Positions 1 through 6,128 of a stretch of 12,298 nucleotides of DNA are shown here, in pieces (the first letter of the stretch is position 1; each line of letters starts with the position of its first letter). The stretch comes from Robiginitomaculum sp. (lineage in GTDB: Bacteria > Pseudomonadota > Alphaproteobacteria > Caulobacterales > Maricaulaceae). A program made the position numbers and the translations under genes. Below the pieces are notes generated by a model. The model was given only the letters and a program-made list of their open reading frames with translations, was not told where the DNA came from and ran no database searches. Where the stretch lies: the NCBI GenBank assembly GCA_002733485.1, contig NVVU01000024.1, forward strand, positions 23,955 through 36,252, written 5' to 3'.

Positions 1-221
1 CTCTCGAAATCTTTTTGTCCTCGAATATGAACATCCATGAGTTCTGAGTCCTCAGACAATTTGAGCAAAATTTCGTTGTTGTGACGGATCATGCTGCGGG
101 CGTTCTCTCGAGAAATCTCCTTTCTTGCCCGGCTGATCTGAAATGCGAGAATAGCGAGGGTCAAGATCACAACGATGGATCCAACTATATCGCTAACAAC
201 ACCAAGCTCTGCAATTGACAT
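1..221 (-). CDS. Small membrane-anchored protein of unknown function, partial (C-terminus beyond left edge)
   Basis: The frame starts with ATG at 221-219 and runs off the left edge without a stop, giving 73 visible residues. An AGGGG Shine-Dalgarno sequence lies 8 bases upstream of the ATG and supports this start. Residues about 8-27 (VVSDIVGSIVVILTLAILAF) form one hydrophobic segment. A basic, polar helix follows (QISRARKEISRENARSMIRHNNEI), so the layout is an N-terminal membrane anchor with the rest probably cytoplasmic. I do not recognise a named family. A TATAGT element at 257-262 (minus) is a possible -10 box 36 bases upstream. It is a real gene as judged by its start signal and clean amphipathic pattern, but its function is unknown. 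Confidence 0.7.
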   Translation of the reverse strand, partial: MSIAELGVVSDIVGSIVVILTLAILAFQISRARKEISRENARSMIRHNNEILLKLSEDSELMDVHIRGQKDFE

Positions 222-256
222 CAATGGATCCCCTGAAGTGAGTCTCTAGTAAAATA

Positions 257-262
257 ACTATA
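257..262 (-). promoter_or_regulatory. Possible -10 element for the left-edge gene
   Basis: On the minus strand the sequence reads TATAGT, five of six matches to the bacterial -10 consensus, 35 bases upstream of the start codon at 221. No convincing -35 box is seen at the expected distance; the best is a weak TTACTT 17 bases upstream. The rest of 222-354 holds no gene that I can support. Confidence 0.25.
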
Positions 263-354
263 GTGAAATGGAAGGATGAAAGTAAGGGGGACGGGTTTCC
301 ATCTCTCAACACGATCGGCAAATCAGATTATAATTCGAGAGAGGATATGAAAAA

Positions 355-441
355 TGGTGCGGCCGAGAAGACTCGAACTTCCACGGGTTTTACCCCACAG
401 CGACCTCAACGCTGCGCGTCTACCAGTTCCGCCACGGCCGC
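355..441 (-). tRNA. tRNA-Leu (anticodon GAG)
   Basis: The minus strand folds as a class II tRNA of 87 nt with an encoded CCA (355-357). The acceptor stem pairs GCGGCCG (441-435) with CGGCCGC (365-359), and the discriminator is A at 358. The D-arm contains TGGTAGACGC. The anticodon stem CAGCG/CGCTG encloses the loop TTGAGGT, giving anticodon GAG, which reads CUC/CUU leucine codons. A long variable arm (TGTGGGGTAAAACCCGT) and the T-loop GTTCGAGTC complete the leucine pattern. It lies 74 bases downstream of the FliN-like gene on the same strand. I see no convincing terminator directly after its 3' end. Confidence 0.96.
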
Positions 442-515
442 ACACTCACTTGGTAGGAGTGCGGAGGTATCAAACTACAATTGATTTGTGAAGCCTAAAT
501 CTGGCCAAACCGTGT

Positions 516-821
516 CTAAAATGAGCCAATCGCGTTGAAGTCATGCACATTGGCAGCTTCGGTGATGGTAACTGCAACCTTGTCGCCTTCAATGGTAATT
601 TCACCACGGGCAATCGGGTGATTGTTGGCCAGAATCCACACATCATCCTGCTCAAACGAGTCGAGTGGAATGACTGCCCCACGTCCCATGCGCAAGAATT
701 GCGCCATCGGCAAGATACACCTGCCGAGTAGAACTGATATTTCGATCTTGACGGCCCCTATTTGTGACACGATTTTATTTCCACCCACTTTACCCAGTTC
801 TAATGTTGATTTTCTCGCCAA
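516..821 (-). CDS. FliN-like (SpoA domain) flagellar motor switch family protein
   Basis: The product is 101 residues and is almost entirely one FliN/SpoA C-terminal domain (about residues 25-92). The pattern VKIEISVLLGRC, then RMGRGAVIPLD, DDVWILANN, PIARGEI and VAVTIT matches the fold used in the FliM/FliN C-ring and in type III secretion SpoA proteins. FliN of E. coli is about 137 residues, so this is a short form lacking the variable N-terminal tail. The start is TTG at 821-819: an AAGGA sequence (831-827) lies 5 bases upstream, and an in-frame stop at 839-837 leaves no other upstream start. It is divergent from lipB across 68 bases. No other flagellar gene is in the window. It may be the true FliN or a paralogue; the family is confident, the exact role is not. 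Confidence 0.85.
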   Translation of the reverse strand: MARKSTLELGKVGGNKIVSQIGAVKIEISVLLGRCILPMAQFLRMGRGAVIPLDSFEQDDVWILANNHPIARGEITIEGDKVAVTITEAANVHDFNAIGSF

Positions 822-889
822 TGGGTTCCTTAAGCGTTAAGATTGCCCCATATTTTTTAATTCAACTCATCTTACAAGCTGTTGATTCC

Positions 890-1594
890 ATGAATGCTTC
901 CAATCCTGTTCAAAAAATAGACTGGCTGGTCTCCAAACACCCCATTTCATACCCGATTGCGGTCAAAATGATGGAACAGCGCGTGCAAGCCATTCGCGAT
1001 GGGATCCAAAGAGAACAGCTCTGGTTACTGGAGCACCCCCCCTTGATCACCGCAGGAACCAGCGCCAAGCGTGAGGACTTGATCGACCCAAACCGATTTG
1101 ATGTGTTTCAAACCGGGCGCGGTGGGCAGTTCACCTATCATGGGCCGGGGCAGCGTGTGGTCTATGTCATGCTGGATTTGTCGCGCCGTGGCCGGGACAT
1201 TCGTGGATTTGTGCGAGATCTGGAGCAATGGTTGATTGGCTCACTGGCGCAAATGTCATTAAGCGCCCGGCGCTATGATGACCGAGTTGGTGTGTGGGTC
1301 GACCGCCCCGCCCCTGACGGCACGATAAGCGAAGCTAAAATTGCCGCAATTGGCATTCGGGTGCGGAGCTGGGTCAGCTATCACGGTATCTCATTAAATG
1401 TTTGCCCGGACTTGTCACATTTTGAGGCGATTGTCCCATGCGGCATTACAGAATTTGGCGTAACCAGTTTGGTTGATCTCGGTCGGCCTACTTCCATGGA
1501 TCAAGCGGATCAAATCCTGAAAACCGAATTTGCCAAAACGTTTGGCCCAGTTGAGTTGATTGATACAAATGAGTTGAAATTACTTGAGCAGTGA
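890..1594 (+). CDS. lipB: Octanoyl-[acyl-carrier-protein]:protein N-octanoyltransferase LipB
   Basis: LipB moves octanoyl groups from acyl-carrier protein to the lipoyl domains of 2-oxoacid dehydrogenases and GcvH, the first step of endogenous lipoate synthesis, in the cytoplasm. The 234-residue product carries the family signature GRGGQFTYHGPGQ (residues 76-88), an EHPP motif (48-51), the catalytic lysine in EAKIAAIGIR (K150) and the catalytic cysteine in IVPCGI (C184), followed by GVTSLVDLG. Length fits the family (E. coli 213 residues). The frame is open upstream to 764, but family alignment (DWLVS..PISYP near the N-terminus) favours ATG 890. The Shine-Dalgarno match there is weak. The 3' end overlaps the convergent gene 1580-1891 by 15 bases. 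Confidence 0.96.
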   Translation: MNASNPVQKIDWLVSKHPISYPIAVKMMEQRVQAIRDGIQREQLWLLEHPPLITAGTSAKREDLIDPNRFDVFQTGRGGQFTYHGPGQRVVYVMLDLSRRGRDIRGFVRDLEQWLIGSLAQMSLSARRYDDRVGVWVDRPAPDGTISEAKIAAIGIRVRSWVSYHGISLNVCPDLSHFEAIVPCGITEFGVTSLVDLGRPTSMDQADQILKTEFAKTFGPVELIDTNELKLLEQ

Positions 1595-1891
1595 ACAACC
1601 CAGTCCTGGCCGGTATTGCGCCATTGAACTGGAAATCCCCATGGGACCCGTTGAACGGATTTTGTTTCCCACCTGAACAACATCCAACCGACTAATATCA
1701 ATTGTAAAATCCTGCAAGCAGGTATTCAGTTCGCGCTCAGCAATAAACCGGCAAGAACAAACTTGTTTGGCCGTATAGGCGGTGGCCACTTCGATATAGG
1801 CCAATTGCCCCTTCCCCCAAAAGTGCCAGACCAGCCCCCCGGCCAGTAGCAGTAGAGCCATGCCGACCAGTAATCCTTTGACCAAATTCAT
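1580..1891 (-). CDS. Small membrane-anchored cysteine-containing protein, resembles N-terminal module of some serine hydrolases
   Basis: The product is 103 residues. Residues 5-24 form a hydrophobic signal anchor (GLLVGMALLLLAGGLVWHF), so the rest is probably periplasmic. It contains four cysteines: C45 and C47 in KQVCSCRF, C58 in NTC, and C99 in YRPGLGCSLL. From memory, the pattern AKxxCSxxFV near the anchor and a YRxGLGC(T/S)L ending also occur in the N-terminal segment of some larger beta-lactamase-family serine hydrolases of alphaproteobacteria. Here the module stands alone beside such a hydrolase, read divergently from it. The start is ATG 1891-1889, with GGAGG (1901-1897) 5 bases upstream; an in-frame TTG at 1903 overlaps that Shine-Dalgarno sequence and is less likely. 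The 3' end overlaps lipB tail to tail. Function is not known. Confidence 0.7.
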   Translation of the reverse strand: MNLVKGLLVGMALLLLAGGLVWHFWGKGQLAYIEVATAYTAKQVCSCRFIAERELNTCLQDFTIDISRLDVVQVGNKIRSTGPMGISSSMAQYRPGLGCSLLK

Positions 1892-1920
1892 ATCTGCCTC
1901 CAAACTGCCCCCAAACTGCC
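1888..1920 (-). repeat. Three tandem 11-bp repeats upstream of and into a start codon
   Basis: On the minus strand three consecutive 11-mers read GGCAGTTTGGG (1920-1910), GGCAGTTTGGA (1909-1899) and the degenerate GGCAGATATGA (1898-1888). The third contains the ATG of the small anchored protein, and the GGAGG Shine-Dalgarno sequence spans the junction of units two and three. The period is close to one helical turn. Confidence 0.75.
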
Positions 1921-1931
1921 TGAGCAGTTTG
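1912..1931. promoter_or_regulatory. Perfect inverted repeat in the divergent gap (possible operator)
   Basis: CAAACTGC (1912-1919), a CTGA loop, and GCAGTTTG (1924-1931) form an 8-bp perfect inverted repeat in the 74-bp gap between the small anchored protein and the serine hydrolase. The left arm is part of the tandem 11-bp repeat. It could be a regulator binding site controlling both genes or an RNA hairpin in either leader; the sequence does not decide between these. Confidence 0.4.
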
Positions 1932-1965
1932 TTGAGACGAGTACGGGTAGTATGGAGAGATGAGC

Positions 1966-3138
1966 ATGAACATCAAGGGGATTGTGGTTGGGTGTTTTGC
2001 CAGTTGCTTCTTGCTGGCACACGGTGCCATTGCCGGGCAACTGATTGCTCTACCGCCACAACCAGCCGACTTGGCATGGCCCACACAGAACTGGGAGACT
2101 GGCAACGTCCCGACGGATAGCCGTATGGCACTTGATGAACTACTCGATGATGCCATGGCCAGAGAGCTTGGCGAGGTCATGGGCGAAGCCCGAGCCATTG
2201 TGATCATTCATCACGGTAAATTGGTGGTGGAACGCTACCGTGCTGGGTTTGACCAAAATACCAAACAGATCAGTTGGTCGATGGCCAAGTCCTTTACCTC
2301 GGCATTGGTCGGGCGCGCCGTACAAATCGGCTGGATCACCGACATTAACGCCGCCATGCCGGGGCCATGGCCTATTGATGACCCGCGCGCCAAAATCAGT
2401 TGGCGCCAATGGCTGAATATGACTGATGGCTTGCAATATGCCGAAATTGGCGAGCCGAACGTGGTCAAAAATGATGTGGTGCAAATGATGTTTGGCCGGG
2501 GCCGGTTTGATGCGGTCGCCTATGCCAGTCAATTGGCGCTGGCCCATACGCCGGGAACCAACTGGAATTATTCATCCGCAGGGTTTCATTTGATCGCGCA
2601 TGGTTTGCAGATGGTCATTGCCGAGCAAATGAACAAGGAAAACATTGATCCGGCCGATATGGTCGCCTTTGCAAAGGAAAACCTGTTCGCACCCATTGGG
2701 ATGGATGCCCAGATCGAGTTTGATCCTGCCGGGACGTTTTTGGGTGGCTCACTGGTTTGGTCCACAGCGCGCGACTTTGCCCGGTTTGGTTATTTGTATT
2801 TGCGCGATGGCCAGTGGGAAGATCAACAATTGCTGCCCGAAGGATGGGTCGATTTCTCTCGGACTAAAAGCCCGGCTGATAATGTAACGGTTTATGGGGC
2901 TGGCTGGTGGATCAACGCGGCCAATGCGGATGATATCCGTCCCAAGGGTCAAGGTTCGGCCATTGGGCCACGAGACGCCTTTTCAGCGCAAGGGCATGAG
3001 GGACAGATCATTTGGATCGTACCGTCGCGCGATTTGGTTATTGTGCGCCTTGGGCTGATGGACGACAGCGCCAACAGCTGGCCAGCGCTGTATGACTGGG
3101 CGCAAAAAGTCGCCGAGACCTTTGCCGAAATAGACTAA
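1966..3138 (+). CDS. Exported serine hydrolase, beta-lactamase/class C penicillin-binding-protein family
   Basis: This is a secreted enzyme of the serine beta-lactamase fold (Beta-lactamase family PF00144: esterases, carboxypeptidases, oligomer hydrolases). Numbering from ATG 1966 (390 residues), an N-terminal signal peptide (NIKGIVVGCFASCFLLAHG, likely cut near AIA/GQ) precedes the catalytic domain. The nucleophile motif SMAK gives S105 and K108. The second motif is the tyrosine of NYSSAG (Y202), and the third, HEG in AQGHEGQ, is at about 344-346. Length fits the family. GGAG at 1954-1957 is 8 bases from ATG 1966 but only 2 from the in-frame ATG at 1960, so 1966 is preferred. The gene is divergent from 1580-1891 and ends 9 bases before the convergent gene 3148-4758. 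The substrate cannot be read from the sequence; a true beta-lactamase role is unlikely to be assignable here. Confidence 0.92.
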   Translation: MNIKGIVVGCFASCFLLAHGAIAGQLIALPPQPADLAWPTQNWETGNVPTDSRMALDELLDDAMARELGEVMGEARAIVIIHHGKLVVERYRAGFDQNTKQISWSMAKSFTSALVGRAVQIGWITDINAAMPGPWPIDDPRAKISWRQWLNMTDGLQYAEIGEPNVVKNDVVQMMFGRGRFDAVAYASQLALAHTPGTNWNYSSAGFHLIAHGLQMVIAEQMNKENIDPADMVAFAKENLFAPIGMDAQIEFDPAGTFLGGSLVWSTARDFARFGYLYLRDGQWEDQQLLPEGWVDFSRTKSPADNVTVYGAGWWINAANADDIRPKGQGSAIGPRDAFSAQGHEGQIIWIVPSRDLVIVRLGLMDDSANSWPALYDWAQKVAETFAEID

Positions 3139-3147
3139 ATTCAATCC

Positions 3148-4758
3148 TTATTCGCATTTTTCCCGATATTTTGGAGCCACTACGTTCATCGAATTGACAG
3201 CCGTATCGAGCTGCGCGCACAAATTATCCCCTGAAGTCATACTCATCCCTATTAAGCCGCCAATGTTATCTTCACGGGCGATGGTCGAAAATACTTTGGC
3301 ACAAACCACCAGTTTATCATCCCGCCAATACTGAATAAGTCTACGCATCCGGCTGAAATCGCTGATCAGTTGTTGCGAGGCTGGCCCAGAGCGGGAACTT
3401 GTCAGGCGGTCGCGCTTATCGCGCAGCGCTTCTAAGTCCTGGTTTAACCGTTCGGTGGCGCTATCTATTTCACGTTTGAGTGGCAGATAAGAGGCCTGCC
3501 GAAACGAGTTGTAGGACCGTATTTCAGAGTTTATGGCATCAATACCGATATTGTATCCCTCATCTTCTTCCGAACCTAATGAGCCTTCCATTGAATTGAT
3601 GCTGGACTGCATGGAATTCATTTCGCTGGAGATTGAGCCAAGATCCGCTTCCATTGCATCTATCCGCTCGCCCTCTGCCTCAAGCCGCTCATTTTCATCT
3701 CGGATCGGCTGCCATTTCGTTTCCCGTTGGGCTTTTTCCGTAGCTAACATGCTGTCAAATTTACTCAAATAGCGGCTATAAACACTGTCCAGATAGACAT
3801 CCAATTGCTGGATGGTTTGGGTTCGCACTTTCTTGTTAGCCGTATAGCTAGCCAACCATGTCGAACATTGTTCTTTGTCTTTATCGTCAGCTTCTGCGGC
3901 TGCTGTAATTTTCTGGATGGCCGCACGCATTGCAGACTTCATCTTCTTGCGCTGTTCCCACGCTTCGCGCTGGATCATCGGTTCAATGTAAACCTCTCCG
4001 AATTTCTTTAAGTAAGAACTTTTGGAATTTTTGACCATTTCATACAAAAAATAATTGAACATTTGTCGATCATCCGGTTGTTTGCCTAGCGCGGAAACCC
4101 ACCGGGAAGTCCAAGTGGCTAAACCCATTTGGTTCACCGCACCCTCATCGGACATCCATTGCCAAAACATTTTGTCCTCCCGCCCCCTCATCTCGTCGTA
4201 AATGACGCTGATCTGGGCACCGAATGCTTTGTTGTTACGCAAATAGGTAATCATGTAGCTCGGGATATAGGGACGCTCATAATTATCGTCGGCAAAGAAT
4301 GCGGTCACAAAGTTCTCATGGGCTTTGGTTTGTTTTAGCCCCTTGATCCAGATCGCTTCCAATCCTTTGATGGCAGAAGCCGCCGCTTTCATCACCGTAA
4401 TGTACTGCCCAAGTCCCGGCGTGTATTTGGCAATCAAAAACTCTGAGCCAACCTTGCCCGCTGTCTCATAATCTCCAGCGCTTGCCGCCTCCAGAACTTT
4501 GAGCAAATCCAGACCTTCTGATGGTTTGAACACCGATTTTCCAAACACCGTATCAAACGATTTCTGGAATTGATTATCGGCGATTTTTTTAAGGTTCTTT
4601 TCGTTTTTTTCTGCGGATTTCTTGGCCTTTTCCCATTCAGCGGCCAAAGCCGGGTCATCTTTGGCCATGTTAGCTAACAAAACATCCCAATCTTCGGCAA
4701 TCGCGGGAACAGAAAGGCTGCCGAACAGACACACAAAAAACACAAGAACAAAACGCAT
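3148..4758 (-). CDS. Exported coiled-coil protein of unknown function
   Basis: The 536-residue product has a clear signal peptide (residues 1-21, cleavage likely after AIA before EDWD) and no later transmembrane segment, so a periplasmic or secreted location is inferred. Residues about 40-70 are charged and helical. Residues 140-270 are a mixed globular part rich in aromatics (TYLRNNKAF, MFWQWMSDEG). Residues about 265-455 are strongly helical and probably coiled coil, interrupted by an acidic, glycine-containing segment (GSLGSEEDEGYNIG, 392-405). Mature cysteines are C298, C486, C514 and C535, the last one residue from the end, so disulfides are possible. I recognise no family. The start at ATG 4758 is backed by GGAG six bases upstream. 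It follows two DUF805 genes on the same strand but is separated from them by a probable terminator. Confidence 0.85.
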   Translation of the reverse strand: MRFVLVFFVCLFGSLSVPAIAEDWDVLLANMAKDDPALAAEWEKAKKSAEKNEKNLKKIADNQFQKSFDTVFGKSVFKPSEGLDLLKVLEAASAGDYETAGKVGSEFLIAKYTPGLGQYITVMKAAASAIKGLEAIWIKGLKQTKAHENFVTAFFADDNYERPYIPSYMITYLRNNKAFGAQISVIYDEMRGREDKMFWQWMSDEGAVNQMGLATWTSRWVSALGKQPDDRQMFNYFLYEMVKNSKSSYLKKFGEVYIEPMIQREAWEQRKKMKSAMRAAIQKITAAAEADDKDKEQCSTWLASYTANKKVRTQTIQQLDVYLDSVYSRYLSKFDSMLATEKAQRETKWQPIRDENERLEAEGERIDAMEADLGSISSEMNSMQSSINSMEGSLGSEEDEGYNIGIDAINSEIRSYNSFRQASYLPLKREIDSATERLNQDLEALRDKRDRLTSSRSGPASQQLISDFSRMRRLIQYWRDDKLVVCAKVFSTIAREDNIGGLIGMSMTSGDNLCAQLDTAVNSMNVVAPKYREKCE

Positions 4759-4786
4759 TCAAAACTCCAGAACCCTCAATATATAC

Positions 4787-4810
4787 AAAAAGGTGGGAAT
4801 CAGCCCCGCC
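4787..4810 (-). terminator. Probable rho-independent terminator after the DUF805 gene
   Basis: On the minus strand GGCGGGG (4810-4804), a short loop CTGAT, and TCCCACC (4798-4792) form a GC-rich stem with one C-A mismatch and one G-T pair, followed immediately by TTTTT (4791-4787). It lies 19 bases beyond the stop codon of the DUF805 gene and 29 bases before the start of the coiled-coil gene, so it would end or attenuate the pccA-side transcript there. Confidence 0.6.
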
Positions 4811-4829
4811 TCCCAATGGTGTCGTTATT

Positions 4830-5321
4830 CTAGTTTGCCGCCGGGCCGTATTTATTATCGCCAGGCGTTGCTTTAATCATGCCATTGAACACGTAAACCA
4901 CTCCAAATTGTAGGACTGCCCCGATCAGGGCGCTTGGAATAACCTGATGTCTTGCCGCAGCCGCTGCACCTTGGAGAAGCGCCATGAAATCACCGCTCTG
5001 TGCTGCCGACATCGCGGCCCGGGTATCCACCGGAAACATCACATTTATGACCGCACCCGCAATCATGCTCAAAACAACCAATGCAATAATTGGCGCAATG
5101 ATCCTCCAAGCTGATTGATCGCTATCGTGATAGCGTTTTCCCCACAATGCGACCCAAGGCCAAAGCAGAATCAGCCCCAACAAACCAGCCAGCATCCCCA
5201 AGGACATGCTGAAAAATGGCAGGATTTTCAAGACAGTTCCAACCGCAATTAAAACGATTGCGCCTCTTTGAAAATCGGCGGGATTGATCCGCCCACCCAT
5301 GCTAAATAACAAATTACCCAT
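4830..5321 (-). CDS. DUF805 family inner-membrane protein
   Basis: The 163-residue product has the DUF805 layout: an N-terminal soluble stretch with GRINPADFQRG, then about four hydrophobic segments (near residues 21-40, 43-62, 74-96 and 136-156), the loop GKRYHDSDQSAWR at the place of the family's typical RRLHD..S.W motif, and a C-terminal GDNKYGP motif that closes many DUF805 proteins. The alanine-rich segment before the last helix (SAAQSGDFMALLQGAAAAA) is unusual. ATG 5321 is chosen because AGGAG lies 8-9 bases upstream; the frame stays open a further 12 codons but without a better start. Family function is unknown. It lies 99 bases downstream of another DUF805-like gene and may share its transcript. 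Confidence 0.85.
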   Translation of the reverse strand: MGNLLFSMGGRINPADFQRGAIVLIAVGTVLKILPFFSMSLGMLAGLLGLILLWPWVALWGKRYHDSDQSAWRIIAPIIALVVLSMIAGAVINVMFPVDTRAAMSAAQSGDFMALLQGAAAAARHQVIPSALIGAVLQFGVVYVFNGMIKATPGDNKYGPAAN

Positions 5322-5342
5322 TTGGTATTCTCCTTTTGCCCG

Positions 5343-5359
5343 AATTGAAATTCTCAATT
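5343..5359. repeat. Short inverted repeat between the two DUF805-like genes
   Basis: AATTGA (5343-5348), AATTC, TCAATT (5354-5359) form a 6-bp AT-rich inverted repeat in the 99-bp gap upstream of the DUF805 gene. It has no T-run on the minus strand, so it is a poor terminator. It could be an operator or chance. Confidence 0.25.
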
Positions 5360-5420
5360 AGTCCAGCCGCCAGTTGGCCTATTCCCGCCCGAAACGTCAA
5401 GCTTGTACCAATATATAGGG

Positions 5421-6128
5421 TCAGAACTCGGGTTTTGATTTCCGCTTGGTCGATGGCGCTAAATGGATCAGGATCAAACTGGGAAAAGACAGCAAAAATG
5501 CCAATATTGAAAACACTGCAACGGCCTTCGTAGCTTTGCCCATCGCAATGTTCGACGGTTTATTATCTGCACCGGGTCTTTTTCCAAAACCTCCTCGGGC
5601 ACCGCGCCCACGTCTGCCTCTTCGCTTGTTGGTCTTTTGGGAAATCGCCCGTCGTGCATCTCGGTTGGTGCCGGTTTGAGCTTGTGACTTCGGCTGGGCA
5701 GCTTTGTCTGGTTTGGCCGCACCAGATTCATTTTCTCCGGTTGCGTCAGTTTTCGCAGAGGATTCATCTACAACATTTCGACCCGGCCCCGGCATAGGCA
5801 CTAGTAAAACCACAATGGCAATCACCATTGGAATATATACAAAAAATGACCGCCAAACGGGACGATCCTGATCGTGCAACCGGCGAATGTGCAACATGCC
5901 AATCATCCAAGAACCAACAAACAAACCACCAAACAAAAACAAACTGCCCGGAACAATTGACCGGTTGGAAAGTAAAACCAAACCCAGAGCGATGCTGACG
6001 ATCTGCCCCAACACGACCATGAGCCAACCTCGCCCAAACTGCGCGGTATTTGTGTCGCCATCCGGCAGAAAAAACTGCTCGAGCCAATTGGTTCCAGCAA
6101 AGGGTGAAGGCGTTATAACTTCGCTCAT
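5421..6128 (-). CDS. DUF805-like membrane protein with a long RG-rich basic loop
   Basis: The 235-residue product has hydrophobic segments near residues 34-53, 58-78, 95-112 and 201-222. The motif HIRRLHDQDRPVW (80-92) after the second segment matches the DUF805 hallmark. Between segments three and four lies a loop of about 88 residues, first acidic/polar (DESSAKTDATGENESG) then strongly basic and arginine-glycine rich (KRRGRRGRGARGGFGKR, 168-184). Such a loop is absent from the neighbouring DUF805 protein. The ATG overlaps the pccA stop as ATGA (6128-6125), so translation is probably coupled to pccA; only a weak GGTGAG precedes it. By the positive-inside rule the basic loop is likely cytoplasmic, where it might contact nucleic acid or lipid; that is inference. 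The function is unknown. Confidence 0.82.
   Translation of the reverse strand: MSEVITPSPFAGTNWLEQFFLPDGDTNTAQFGRGWLMVVLGQIVSIALGLVLLSNRSIVPGSLFLFGGLFVGSWMIGMLHIRRLHDQDRPVWRSFFVYIPMVIAIVVLLVPMPGPGRNVVDESSAKTDATGENESGAAKPDKAAQPKSQAQTGTNRDARRAISQKTNKRRGRRGRGARGGFGKRPGADNKPSNIAMGKATKAVAVFSILAFLLSFPSLILIHLAPSTKRKSKPEF

Noticed and set aside
263..484. Open frame on the plus strand across the tRNA
   Set aside because: It reads through the antisense of tRNA-Leu and has no other coding support.
764..889. N-terminal extension of LipB from an ATG at 764
   Set aside because: It would overlap the divergent FliN-like gene start, is not LipB-like, and the family's N-terminus aligns with ATG 890.
1737..2207. 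Open frame on the minus strand overlapping the small anchored protein, the repeat region and the serine hydrolase
   Set aside because: Low-complexity serine-rich N-terminus and no family pattern; it is antisense to the start of a clear hydrolase gene.
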